DNA from: Rhodothermales bacterium | Lineage (GTDB): Bacteria; Bacteroidota; Rhodothermia; Rhodothermales; Bin80 | Length of the DNA: 64,000 nucleotides | Reading direction: 5' to 3' | Assembly (NCBI GenBank): GCA_958296045.1 | Contig: CATQHT010000003.1 | Coordinates: 569,246 to 633,245, forward strand | Part shown: piece after piece, positions 8,953 through 17,214 of the stretch | How positions within the stretch are numbered: position 1 is the first letter of the stretch | Layout: each line of letters starts with the position of its first letter | The notes under the pieces: model-generated | Database searches by the model: none | What the model saw: the letters and a program-made list of their open reading frames with translations, nothing else | Told to the model about the DNA's origin: nothing | Position numbers and translations under genes: made by a program

Positions 8953-9576
8953 TCACATGGATCCCAAACCGCTACCCCCCAGCCGGCCCAGCACGAGTTG
9001 ATAGATGTAGTGCTTCCTGCGAAACTCGACACCCTCAAAATGGGGCGAGAATACAGCTTTGAAGGCGCGCCACGACCAGAAATTTACGTGGCCGGGGTCC
9101 TCGCAGTAGCGAAGCGCACGACCGGCATCATTGAGTAGCTTGAAGTGCGGTTCGCGCGGCACCGTCACGATCACATGGTGGCGTGCTACACGCTTCAGCT
9201 CACCCAGCGCCCGCTCCCAGTCCGTTAGATGCTCTAGCACTTCACTGCATACCACCGCATCAAATGAATCGTCATCAAAAGGCAGATCCAGGATGCTTCC
9301 TTGGGAAAAACTGATAGCATGCCCGAAGTGCGTTTGCGCGTAACTCACCGCTTCGCCGCTTAGGTCGATGCCGGTAAGTCGCAATGCAGGGTCACGCGAC
9401 GTCAAGTACGCGGCTACGAACCCCTCCCCGCAACCCGCATCCAACACCGTCTGAGCACCTGACTTGGCCACCATCTCAAAGATGGCCTCATTGAAGCTGT
9501 TCAAGTGCCACCTGGCGATGCGCCCAGTCCTCGTGTGACGCTGCTGGTTGGTGCTCCGGTATGAAGTTGATGTCAT
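8953..9576 (-). CDS. Class I SAM-dependent methyltransferase
   Basis: A 207-residue Rossmann methyltransferase. Motif I is VLDAGCGEG (44-52), followed by LTGIDLSGEAV (acidic end of strand 2), the LPFDDDSFDAVVCSEVLEHL motif of the Methyltransf_11 group, and RHHVIVTVPREPHFKL. The substrate cannot be told; the group includes ubiquinone/menaquinone, sugar and lipid methyltransferases. It lies just upstream, in the transcription sense, of nothing obviously related: the ATPase-PIN pair follows 105 bases later, and the L,D-transpeptidase gene precedes it with a 15-base gap, so those two may share a transcript. Confidence 0.85.
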   Translation of the reverse strand: MTSTSYRSTNQQRHTRTGRIARWHLNSFNEAIFEMVAKSGAQTVLDAGCGEGFVAAYLTSRDPALRLTGIDLSGEAVSYAQTHFGHAISFSQGSILDLPFDDDSFDAVVCSEVLEHLTDWERALGELKRVARHHVIVTVPREPHFKLLNDAGRALRYCEDPGHVNFWSWRAFKAVFSPHFEGVEFRRKHYIYQLVLGRLGGSGLGSM

Positions 9577-9591
9577 TACGATATTCGGAAA

Positions 9592-10350
9592 CTACTTTTC
9601 GATTATCACGGGCGTACCCTCGCTGACCAACGCCCAAATCCGGTCCATGTGTGCGTTTTTAATCGCTACGCATCCCTGTGTCCAATTCGTTGAAAGGCCC
9701 GTGCCATCGCCATGTATCTCAATCATGCCTCCTAACAGCGTATGCATTGGCGGCACCTGGGAAGCCAACTCGGCTTGCATTATCGCGCTATACTCGGCCT
9801 GGTTGATGAGGCCGCTGTTCAAGCCGCGCTCCGCATCCTCTCTGGCTGGGTAGTTCAGCAGCAGCGCCTTGTAATACTTGCTGCGCGGATTCTTGTGCAC
9901 GACATAGAACAAGCCCTCTGGCGTGCGCCAGTGATCTCGCTCTTCTTCGCTGCCGCGCTTCAGCTTGTCCGCCCAGGCATTGAACCCGAAGTCCGCTGGC
10001 AAATCGACCACCATCTTGGTGCCTTCATAAAGATAGAGCCGCTGGCGTAGCTTTGACACGCGAATCCAAACGTTCGAGATAGACTCGTTTCTGATATACC
10101 CGTACGCTCCATCCTGCGTATGCACGCGGCTCCAGCCACCGCTCCTCGAAATCAGGAAAACTGGCTCCCTGAACCCTACGCGGGCATACGGCTTGGTTAA
10201 GTTACGCTCCAGGTACAGGGTCGCGGGTCGATCCACCACATAGTACACCACATCGCCCAGATCGACAGGATCCGAAGGCGCTGACTGAGCCCAGACACTT
10301 GGCGCTGCCACTAACAGTGTTGCCGCTATTACCCAGCCTACTATGCGCAT
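9592..10350 (-). CDS. Secreted L,D-transpeptidase (YkuD domain) with SH3-like domain
   Basis: A 252-residue exported protein. Residues 1-21 form a signal peptide ending AAPSVWAQS. Residues 30-90 (YYVVDRPATLYLERN to YGYIRNES) resemble a bacterial SH3 domain. The YkuD catalytic domain then runs to the end, with the His213 motif HGDG and the catalytic Cys227 in TQGCVAIKN. L,D-transpeptidases make 3-3 peptidoglycan cross-links or anchor proteins to the wall; this one may work in the periplasm. The residue two before the cysteine is Thr rather than the frequent Ser, which is tolerated in the family. The methyltransferase gene follows 15 bases downstream. Confidence 0.87.
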   Translation of the reverse strand: MRIVGWVIAATLLVAAPSVWAQSAPSDPVDLGDVVYYVVDRPATLYLERNLTKPYARVGFREPVFLISRSGGWSRVHTQDGAYGYIRNESISNVWIRVSKLRQRLYLYEGTKMVVDLPADFGFNAWADKLKRGSEEERDHWRTPEGLFYVVHKNPRSKYYKALLLNYPAREDAERGLNSGLINQAEYSAIMQAELASQVPPMHTLLGGMIEIHGDGTGLSTNWTQGCVAIKNAHMDRIWALVSEGTPVIIEK

Positions 10351-10411
10351 CAGTCGCAGACGGGTCGTTACGGACGAACTGGCGCCATCAGCATGCTGCC
10401 CAGTCTACCAC

Positions 10412-11236
10412 TCACGACTTCGTAGAATCCAGCATGCGGACGATCTCGTCGGTGATGCCCATACTGCTGAATCCTCCATCGTGGTACAGCGTCTGCATTG
10501 TCACCATTCGTGTCAGATCACTAAGCAGCGTCACCGTATAGTCGGCGCAGCTGGCCGCGTCTGCGTTGCCAAGCGGAGAAAGGCGGCTGCCATACTCGAA
10601 CATCGCATCAAATCCCGCGATACCTGTCCCCGCCGTGGTGCGCGTCGGGCTCTGCGACACAGCATTGATGCGAATGCCGCGCGCACCCAAGCGTGCACCC
10701 CATGTGCGGACAATGCTTTCTAGGAGGGCTTTCGCATCTCCCATCTCCTGGTACTTGGAGAAAGACCGCTGCGCTCCGATATAGGATAGCGCCACTATTG
10801 AAGCGCCGTCTGCCAGTGCTCCCGTTTCCAGTGCGTGTCGAACAATGCGGTGCAGGCTCAGCGCGGAGATGTCAAGCGTCTTCTTGTACCACTCGTAGTT
10901 GAGCTTCTCATACGGACGTCGTTTCCGCACGTTAACGCCCATGCCGATGGCATGCACAATGAAGTCCAGTGGCCCCAGGAGCCGCAGTGATTCTTCAAAC
11001 GTGCCGCGCACGTCGTCATCTTTGGTCGCATCCGCCCAAATCAAGGGGCTTCCGGTCTCTTCGGCCAGCCGCGAAAGCGCACCCAGACGTCGTGCCACCG
11101 GAGCATTGGAAAGCGCGAAGCGCGCCCCTTCGCGATGAGCGGCTTCCGCGATGGCCCATGCGATGCTTCGGTCATTAAGAGCACCGAAGATGATCCCCCT
11201 TTTTCTGGCCAACAGGCCGTACCCATTCCTGCTCAT
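10412..11236 (-). CDS. fabI: Enoyl-[acyl-carrier-protein] reductase (NADH), FabI type
   Basis: A short-chain dehydrogenase of about 274 residues that reduces enoyl-ACP in the last step of fatty acid elongation. Family features: the modified cofactor loop starting GIIFGALNDRSIAWAIA, a GxGxxG variant typical of FabI; the active-site pair Tyr-x6-Lys in SKYQEMGDAKALLES; and RGIRINAVSQSPTRTTAGTGI. The Tyr-x6-Lys spacing separates FabI from ordinary SDRs. I chose the ATG at 11236 because it puts the cofactor strand at the usual distance; an in-frame start at 11281 would add 15 residues with no counterpart in the family. It follows suhB on the same strand. Confidence 0.9.
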   Translation of the reverse strand: MSRNGYGLLARKRGIIFGALNDRSIAWAIAEAAHREGARFALSNAPVARRLGALSRLAEETGSPLIWADATKDDDVRGTFEESLRLLGPLDFIVHAIGMGVNVRKRRPYEKLNYEWYKKTLDISALSLHRIVRHALETGALADGASIVALSYIGAQRSFSKYQEMGDAKALLESIVRTWGARLGARGIRINAVSQSPTRTTAGTGIAGFDAMFEYGSRLSPLGNADAASCADYTVTLLSDLTRMVTMQTLYHDGGFSSMGITDEIVRMLDSTKS

Positions 11237-11314
11237 CGCATCATTCCGAAGGTTGACCGCAAGGCCAGACAAATCCCGCACCGGTAAACGCCAGAGGCCG
11301 CCAAAACGTTCGAA

Positions 11315-12115
11315 TCACCGCACCCCTCGCAGAGGCGTGACCAGAAGCAGCATTTCTTCGTGCACCCACCCGTTGGTTGCTACGATACTGGTACCGTCCA
11401 CATGTCCGGTCTCGCCACCAAAATCCGACACGCGCCCGCCCGCTTCGGTGATAAGCAACGATCCGGCAGCGATGTCCCAGACCTTGAGGTCGCTTTCGTA
11501 AAAGCCGTCAAAGAGGCCGCAAGCGACGTAAGCCAGATCCAGGCTGGCAGCCCCGAAGCGCCGCACCCCGCGCGTCTCAATAAGGAACCGTTGCAGCACC
11601 TCCATCTGCTCCGACAGCGTGCCAAAGCTCTTGAATGGAAACCCTGTGGCTACAACGGAACTCTTGAGCCTGGGGCGGCTGCTGACGGTGACTGGCGCAC
11701 CATTGCGGAAGGTGCCCTGCCCCCTGATAGCGGTAAAGAGCTCGCCTCTGGCGGCCTCTAGAACGACGCCAACTTGTGTTGCACCCTCATTCTCCAGGGC
11801 AATGCTGACCGCAAATGGCGGCAATCCGTGCGCAAAGTTTACCGTACCGTCTATAGGATCGATGATCCAGCGCGGCTCACCAAACCGTGCCTCGCCTCCT
11901 TGCTCTTCTGCTACAATCCCATAGTCGGGACACGCTTCGTTAAGGATGCGTATGATGATATCCTGCGCGGCTACGTCGGTGCTTGTAACGAGATCCTTGA
12001 ATCCTTTTCTGCTTACCTGGTCGCTTACCAACTGCCCGGCGCTAGCGCGGATCAGGCGGGTCGCTGCTTGGGCTGCCCGCACCGCTGCATTCAGCTCTTT
12101 CGCGTACATCGGCAT
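11315..12115 (-). CDS. suhB: Inositol monophosphatase family protein (SuhB-like)
   Basis: A 266-residue Mg-dependent sugar or inositol phosphatase. The metal site is visible: GIVAEEQGGE (Glu), WIIDPIDGTVNFAHG (the DPIDGT signature) and the second motif LKVWDIAAGSLLITEAGGRVSD. SuhB proteins also bind RNA polymerase in some bacteria, so a regulatory role is possible. The start is set at the ATG of MPMYAKELNAA (12115, with a second ATG at 12109), which matches the family N terminus. The frame stays open 116 codons further, but that part has no family counterpart and overlaps a divergent lipoprotein gene. fabI follows 78 bases downstream. Confidence 0.88.
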   Translation of the reverse strand: MPMYAKELNAAVRAAQAATRLIRASAGQLVSDQVSRKGFKDLVTSTDVAAQDIIIRILNEACPDYGIVAEEQGGEARFGEPRWIIDPIDGTVNFAHGLPPFAVSIALENEGATQVGVVLEAARGELFTAIRGQGTFRNGAPVTVSSRPRLKSSVVATGFPFKSFGTLSEQMEVLQRFLIETRGVRRFGAASLDLAYVACGLFDGFYESDLKVWDIAAGSLLITEAGGRVSDFGGETGHVDGTSIVATNGWVHEEMLLLVTPLRGVR

Positions 12116-12839
12116 TGTTGCGCTACTATTGATGCTGGTGGCCGCCTGCACCTCAGCTCCGGCGCCTCCTGGGCCCGAAGAAGCACATGCGGCCACGCAG
12201 GCTCTCGCGCTCTTGGCAAACGCGGACGATTCGACGCTTATCCATGTATTTGCTGACGCGGCAGCCAAGCCCCATTCGCGTACCTCTCGCATCTCTGAGC
12301 AAACAGGTGTCCGTCCTGCAAACACGGTCACACGCCTTGTACGACAAGATACGTCCGGTGATGCCATCGTGGAGTCTGAGACCACCTTAGGGTCCTTTCC
12401 CTCAGGATTTGGCCGCAGCGTCTCGAACACACTGGAGGTAGCCCACCTAGCAAGACAGATCATCGAGAGCGAGCCTGCCTATCGGAGCACTCGCTTTGCC
12501 GAGGATTTCATTTATCGCGTCGTTCCCGACACGGTGATCTGGAGGCGCCCCATGACGGTGGTTGATATTGAGGCGCGGCCCGAAGCCCGGCAGCCCATCC
12601 GGCGTGCCCGCTACTATTTGGCCCAGGGCATGGTCACAGCCATCGACATGGAGCGGACCCGCCAGACGCTGTTTTTCTCAGAGCACTCCAGCTACGTGCT
12701 GCGGCTGCGCCCGTCAGGGCTGGATGAGTGGGTCCCCTACCATATTTATATGTCTACACGGCTGATGTTCATCCTGCGGTCTAGTCGCTGGATCACGCGT
12801 CGCGAGTCGTTCTTCGGCTACGGTGTCGCAGCGCCGTGA
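12000..12839 (+). CDS. Putative lipoprotein of unknown function
   Basis: The product carries the hydrophobic stretch IVALLLMLVAACTSAPAPP, in which LVAAC is a lipobox, so a lipid-anchored outer-membrane or periplasmic protein is expected. After the cysteine (codon at 12147) come about 230 residues with charged and tyrosine-rich segments (FAEDFIYRVVPDTVIWRRP); I recognise no domain. The start is unclear: the only ATG/TTG close to the lipobox (12129-12134) leaves too short a signal, so translation may begin at a TTG at 12000 or at ATGs at 11946-11955. All of these overlap the 5' end of suhB on the other strand. birA follows 19 bases after the stop. Confidence 0.65.
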   Translation, partial: NPFLLTWSLTNCPALARIRRVAAWAARTAAFSSFAYIGIVALLLMLVAACTSAPAPPGPEEAHAATQALALLANADDSTLIHVFADAAAKPHSRTSRISEQTGVRPANTVTRLVRQDTSGDAIVESETTLGSFPSGFGRSVSNTLEVAHLARQIIESEPAYRSTRFAEDFIYRVVPDTVIWRRPMTVVDIEARPEARQPIRRARYYLAQGMVTAIDMERTRQTLFFSEHSSYVLRLRPSGLDEWVPYHIYMSTRLMFILRSSRWITRRESFFGYGVAAP

Positions 12840-12858
12840 CGCCAGGGGTTATAGAAGG

Positions 12859-13659
12859 ATGAGCAGGCTTTCCGCATCCGACTTGGCGAATGGGGTGCGA
12901 CAGCACCTTAAGACGCGAGTATTTGCGCGCGAGCTGCTGTCGTTTGAATGCGTCGACTCCACCAGCAGCGTGGCTATGCAGTGGGCCCGCGAAGGAGCGC
13001 CAGAAGGGAGCGTGGTGATGGCGCAAGAGCAGTATGCGGGACGCGGGCGCATGGGAAGGCGCTGGCTGGCTGAGGCTGGCAAGAACCTGCTGTTTTCTGT
13101 TGTGCTGCGCCCCGAACCCGCCCACTCCAGCCTGGGGCTTATCACCGTGGCTGCAGGCTTAGCGGTCGCTGACGCTATTGAAGCCATCGTAGCGGCGCCG
13201 CGAGCTTCCTTCAAGTGGCCCAATGATGTGCTGCTTTACGGCCGCAAATGCTGCGGCATCCTCCTGGAGTCTGCCCTCTTAAAGGGTGCGCCCCCAGTAG
13301 CCGTGATAGGCATTGGGCTCAACGTTAACCAAGTGTCCTTCCCGCCGGACCTGACGGATACAGCCACCTCACTCTGTCGGGTCTTGGGTTCTCCCGTAGC
13401 ACGGGCCCCCCTTATGGCCCAGATCCTAGCCTACATGGAAGAGCGTTATCACGAGCTCCATCGCAATCCCACAGCGATTGCTAATGCCTTCGCCAACAGG
13501 ATGGAAGGGATAGGCCGCGTGATTCGCGTGTGGAGTTCGCAGCCAGCCAGTGGTGTTGCACTCGGCATCACCGCCGAAGGTGCGCTGCGACTGCAGACAG
13601 AGGACGGTGAGCGTATCATCCATGCCGGTGACGTCACGTTGCCGCCCCCGTGCGCTTGA
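12859..13659 (+). CDS. birA: Biotin--[acetyl-CoA-carboxylase] ligase, monofunctional
   Basis: A 266-residue enzyme that activates biotin with ATP and attaches it to the AccB lysine. Visible motifs: the biotin-binding loop GRGRMGRRW, KWPNDVL, the stretch VIGIGLNVNQ and a C-terminal small domain. The N-terminal helix-turn-helix of E. coli BirA is missing, so this is the catalytic form without repressor function. The ATG at 12859 directly follows AGAAGG; an earlier in-frame start at 12823 overlaps the lipoprotein gene. coaX begins 1 base after its stop, an arrangement common in many bacteria. Confidence 0.92.
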   Translation: MSRLSASDLANGVRQHLKTRVFARELLSFECVDSTSSVAMQWAREGAPEGSVVMAQEQYAGRGRMGRRWLAEAGKNLLFSVVLRPEPAHSSLGLITVAAGLAVADAIEAIVAAPRASFKWPNDVLLYGRKCCGILLESALLKGAPPVAVIGIGLNVNQVSFPPDLTDTATSLCRVLGSPVARAPLMAQILAYMEERYHELHRNPTAIANAFANRMEGIGRVIRVWSSQPASGVALGITAEGALRLQTEDGERIIHAGDVTLPPPCA

Positions 13660-13660
13660 G

Positions 13661-14401
13661 GTGACTTTTGCAATAGACATTGGTAACAGCAGGCTCAAGA
13701 CTGCCTCTTTCAATCGGAAAACGTTGGTAAGCACTCGCGCGATGCGATGGTCAGAGCCATGGCAAGCGGCGCTAGAAGCGGACCTGACAGCCTGCGGTCC
13801 GCGCAGGACAGGCATATCGAGTGTCGCGCCAGAGCGCCAGGAGGAGGTCCGAGCCCTGCTCGACCGTCTGACAGACGCGCCGATCTTCGATGTGCATCAC
13901 CGCGTGGTGCTGCCTTTTTCTGTCACGTATCGGACCCCACAAACGTTAGGAGCGGACCGTCTTGCCGCTGCTGCCGCGGCGTGGCACCACCTGGGACCAC
14001 ACCAGAGTGTCATCGTGGTTGATGCCGGCACCGCACTGACCATCGATGTGATCACGCAGGGCGCATTCCAGGGAGGAATCATTGGGGCCGGACCAAGTCT
14101 TGAGAGTCGGATGCTGGTACGTGGAACGGCCGCCCTGCCTCCTGTTCACCTCAGCCAGCCACCCGAGCCCGTCGGGAGCTCTACTGAAGAGGCGTTGCAG
14201 GCTGGGATCCTGTACGGCCTGATCGATCGCGTCTGCGGTCATGTGCGCCGCCTTGCCCGTTCATTGGATCAACCCGTCGCGGTAGCTGTCACCGGCGGAT
14301 GGCTACCGATGATCTGCCAGCATCTGGAAGGCACGGTTCACGCGGACCCGCACCTCGTGCTGCGCGGCGTCAGCCTCCTGATGTCGATGAATCCTCCCTG
14401 A
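13661..14401 (+). CDS. coaX: Type III pantothenate kinase
   Basis: A 246-residue ASKHA-fold kinase that phosphorylates pantothenate in the first step of CoA synthesis. Family motifs: FAIDIGNSRLK (phosphate loop), TLGADRLAAAAAAW, VVDAGTALTIDVI and GGIIGAGPSLESRML, then TGGW near the end. The start is put at GTG 13661, one base after the birA stop, which gives the DIGN motif its normal distance from the N terminus. The frame is open upstream into birA, but that part is not conserved sequence. Its 3' end overlaps the convergent YbaK-type gene by 32 bases. Confidence 0.92.
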   Translation: MTFAIDIGNSRLKTASFNRKTLVSTRAMRWSEPWQAALEADLTACGPRRTGISSVAPERQEEVRALLDRLTDAPIFDVHHRVVLPFSVTYRTPQTLGADRLAAAAAAWHHLGPHQSVIVVDAGTALTIDVITQGAFQGGIIGAGPSLESRMLVRGTAALPPVHLSQPPEPVGSSTEEALQAGILYGLIDRVCGHVRRLARSLDQPVAVAVTGGWLPMICQHLEGTVHADPHLVLRGVSLLMSMNPP

Positions 14402-14867
14402 CGTCCGTCACGGTGCCAAGCGTTGCCAGAAACTCTGGTGAACAAGAAAACACCGCGTACGGCGTTCCTGCCGCTGCCCACACCGTGGTAAACTGCAGCA
14501 GCTTCCGATCCACAAAGGTCTTCAGCGGCGCGGAATGACCTACAGGCGCCACGCCACCTATCGCAAATCCGGTATGCTCGCGTACGAAGGCGGCGTTCGC
14601 GCGTCCGATCTTCTCTCCGACCAAGGTGCGGAGCCTACGCACATCCACGCGCGAGTCACCGCTGGCCAGCACCAGTACCGGCCGCGCGGTCTTTCTGGTC
14701 TTAAACACCAGCGACTTCACAATCATCCCGCGCGGACAGCCGATAGCGTCTGCGGCATCCTGCGCCGTTCGGGTGGATGCGGCCAGCTCAACTACTGTGA
14801 GCTTCTGGCCCAACCGCTGAAGCGCTTCCTGCACACGGGTCGCTTGTCGACGCAGTTTCCGGTTCAT
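14370..14867 (-). CDS. YbaK/EbsC-type aminoacyl-tRNA deacylase
   Basis: A 165-residue single-domain protein of the prolyl-tRNA editing (YbaK/ProX) family, which hydrolyses mischarged tRNA in trans. Typical features: a helical N terminus with VQEALQRLGQ; IVKSLVFKTRKTARPVLVLASGDSRVD, which contains the conserved editing-site lysine; and a GGVAPVGH loop followed by DRKLLQF. The ATG at 14867 overlaps the stop of the upstream peptidase gene in an ATGA arrangement, so the two are translationally coupled. The amino-acid specificity cannot be told from sequence. Confidence 0.88.
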   Translation of the reverse strand: MNRKLRRQATRVQEALQRLGQKLTVVELAASTRTAQDAADAIGCPRGMIVKSLVFKTRKTARPVLVLASGDSRVDVRRLRTLVGEKIGRANAAFVREHTGFAIGGVAPVGHSAPLKTFVDRKLLQFTTVWAAAGTPYAVFSCSPEFLATLGTVTDVREDSSTSGG

Positions 14868-17128
14868 TGTCCCGAAACCGCGGCCGTTGCCTGGCTCAGC
14901 TGCCGGGAAACATGATGCAGCACCTCGGCGGCTACCTGGATCTGCTCCTCGGCAGCCATCCACTGGCGCGCCTCGATAGCTTCGCGCACGCCGGGCAGAG
15001 TCTTTACCCCGTAGCCCGTCAAAAGGCCCGGCGCATAGATGTAGTGCCGATACCATGGGCGCTCTGGCAGCCCCTCTGCTCGCGACATGGACCGCTCTAG
15101 GTCGCGCAGAATGGCATTTAGACCATCCCTCACGACAGGTTCCAAGTCCGTGCCTGCGGCTTTCATCGCCTTGTCGAACGCGACCGCTGACTCCTGTAGC
15201 ACGAAAAGACTGTTCTTCAGGGGCGAAAAGTTGAGATGGGGCACGGCGTCTTTCGGATCCGGCGGCACAAATGTGCGGCGTGGATCGCTGGCCAGCGTCC
15301 ATGCGCCGGATGCGAGAAGGCTGTTGTGGCGTTCCGTAGCAGCGCGCATGTCAGACGCCAACTCCTCGACTTCGCGCACATACTTTTCGACATGAAACAG
15401 CCAGTCACCGACCACCATCGGAAGCACCTCAGCGTTGGCCATGCGCAGCGTCAAGCGGCCAGCCACCTGGGCCAGCGCTTCGCCATACAAGAATCCAGGA
15501 TCCTGAAACCGCGTGTAGTGGTCGTACGAATCGAACGCCGAGTGATACGATCCTCCGCCATTCTCGCCGCCAAAGCCGATGTTGAGGGATGCTATGGTCA
15601 GGTGCTGCAGGAAAGGCGAGTAGTCGGAGCCAGAGCCGAGCGGCGAAATACGCAGCAGACCTGTGTCCTGCGGTTCGCGCCGCCCGCTGACTATGCGCTG
15701 CGCGCGCAAGCGTTCTGCCACAGAGACACCCGTCTGAGGGTCTGTCACGGATGCGGCCACCTCGTTGACTAGACGTTCGAGCGTATGTGAGCCTCCCGCG
15801 CGCAGGAAGCCGCGCCCGTTGCCGTCGGAGTTGATGTATATCACGGCCTTGCCCCTGAGTTCGTCGGCATGATGCTCAACCCATTCGGTGGACCCGAGCA
15901 GCCCAGGCTCCTCAGCATCCCAGCCAGCATAGACGATGGTCCGTCGGGGGCGCAAGCCTTTGGCGGCCAAGACACCCACGGCCCGGGCTTCCTCCATCAC
16001 CGCTACCATCCCGCTTATAGGGTCGGCCGCCCCAAACACCCATCCGTCACGGTGATTGCCACGAATCACCCACTCATCTGGAAGCTCGGCGCCTTTCATC
16101 ACCGCAATCACGTTATATGCTGGCACGAGGTCCCAAGAAAAACGGACATGGAGGCGGACGCGGGCAGGTCCGGGACCGATATGGTAGGTCAATGGCAACG
16201 CACCACGCCAAGCGGGAGGAGCCACGGGTCCCTGCAGCGCTTCTAGAAGCGGCGCCGCGTCGGCATAGCCGATAGGCAGGACGGGGATAGGCATAATCCC
16301 TTTGGCTTCTGCTAGCGGCAGCCGCTCGGCGTCTGGCGTAGCGCCATACCCGGGCGTTAGTGGATCGCCGGGGTGCTGTGGCATGTCGAGGACGGAGCCT
16401 CGCTGCGTACCGTAACCCATCCTGTAAGGACCTTCCGGGTACACGTCTCCCTGGAAGTAGCCATCGTCGCGCGGATCCGAATACAGGATGCACCCTACGG
16501 CGCCGTGCTCCGCCGCCAATTTTGGCTTCAGGCCCCGCCAAGAACCACCATAGCGAGCAATGACGATCTTGCCCTGCACATCGATGCCATGCTGCTGAAG
16601 CACCTCATAGTCATGCGGCAGTCCCTGATTGACATACACCAGCTCTGCTGTTACGTCGCCATCAGCGGAGTAGGCGTTGTAGGGCGGCAGGCGGCCTTCT
16701 CGCACCGACGAGGTAGCGTCTGACTCAAGTGCGGGCTCCTCCAGGTGCGCCGTGAATGGGGTCGGCTCTAGCATGTGCAGCTCGCGCTGTTCGGGCATTG
16801 GCACCAGCACATGGTATTCCACCAGGGAGGCTTCATAGCCCCACTCGCGAAAACGATCGACCATGAATTCCGCGTTGGCTTTGCCGTGGGGAGACCCAAC
16901 ATGCTGGGGCTGGGCGGTCATACGCTGCATCCATGACGCGAGGTGTTCTTTATTGAGCAGGCTGTCATATTGCTGCTCCAGCGCGTGCTGAGTCGCAGCC
17001 CCTTGCGCGCTGAACCCAGTCATCCTCGGGGCCCTCTGTTGTGCAGAAGAGGGCAGGCTGGTGCTCAAAATGAGGCAGAGCCCGAAGGAGATCCGCCGCG
17101 GTATTCGCGTCCACATAGTATTGTCCAT
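14864..17128 (-). CDS. Secreted M28 metallopeptidase, glutamate carboxypeptidase II-like
   Basis: A 754-residue exported peptidase with the layout of PSMA/NAALADase and the transferrin-receptor family: signal peptide (to about residue 30, ending SSAQ), a protease-associated domain insert (GKIVIARYGGSWRGLKPKLA), the M28 catalytic domain and a C-terminal four-helix dimerisation domain. Zinc ligands are visible: His and Asp in RGNHRDGWVFGAADP, the catalytic Glu pair in WDAEEPGLLG, Asp in YINSDGNGRG and His in YHSAFDSY. It probably trims C-terminal acidic residues from peptides in the periplasm. The ATG at 17128 is chosen over a GTG two codons upstream. It is coupled to the deacylase gene by an ATGA overlap. 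Confidence 0.93.
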   Translation of the reverse strand: MDNTMWTRIPRRISFGLCLILSTSLPSSAQQRAPRMTGFSAQGAATQHALEQQYDSLLNKEHLASWMQRMTAQPQHVGSPHGKANAEFMVDRFREWGYEASLVEYHVLVPMPEQRELHMLEPTPFTAHLEEPALESDATSSVREGRLPPYNAYSADGDVTAELVYVNQGLPHDYEVLQQHGIDVQGKIVIARYGGSWRGLKPKLAAEHGAVGCILYSDPRDDGYFQGDVYPEGPYRMGYGTQRGSVLDMPQHPGDPLTPGYGATPDAERLPLAEAKGIMPIPVLPIGYADAAPLLEALQGPVAPPAWRGALPLTYHIGPGPARVRLHVRFSWDLVPAYNVIAVMKGAELPDEWVIRGNHRDGWVFGAADPISGMVAVMEEARAVGVLAAKGLRPRRTIVYAGWDAEEPGLLGSTEWVEHHADELRGKAVIYINSDGNGRGFLRAGGSHTLERLVNEVAASVTDPQTGVSVAERLRAQRIVSGRREPQDTGLLRISPLGSGSDYSPFLQHLTIASLNIGFGGENGGGSYHSAFDSYDHYTRFQDPGFLYGEALAQVAGRLTLRMANAEVLPMVVGDWLFHVEKYVREVEELASDMRAATERHNSLLASGAWTLASDPRRTFVPPDPKDAVPHLNFSPLKNSLFVLQESAVAFDKAMKAAGTDLEPVVRDGLNAILRDLERSMSRAEGLPERPWYRHYIYAPGLLTGYGVKTLPGVREAIEARQWMAAEEQIQVAAEVLHHVSRQLSQATAAVSGQ

Positions 17129-17214
17129 GTTCACAGATTCGGTTAATTTACGTGTCGACCAGCTTTGGTTGGCAGGTTGCGTTTTTGGGGCCCGGCCATG
17201 GGCTCCGCTAGTCC

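Noticed and set aside
12116-12463. 116-codon N-terminal extension of suhB
   Set aside because: It is not conserved in the family and is antisense to the lipoprotein coding region.
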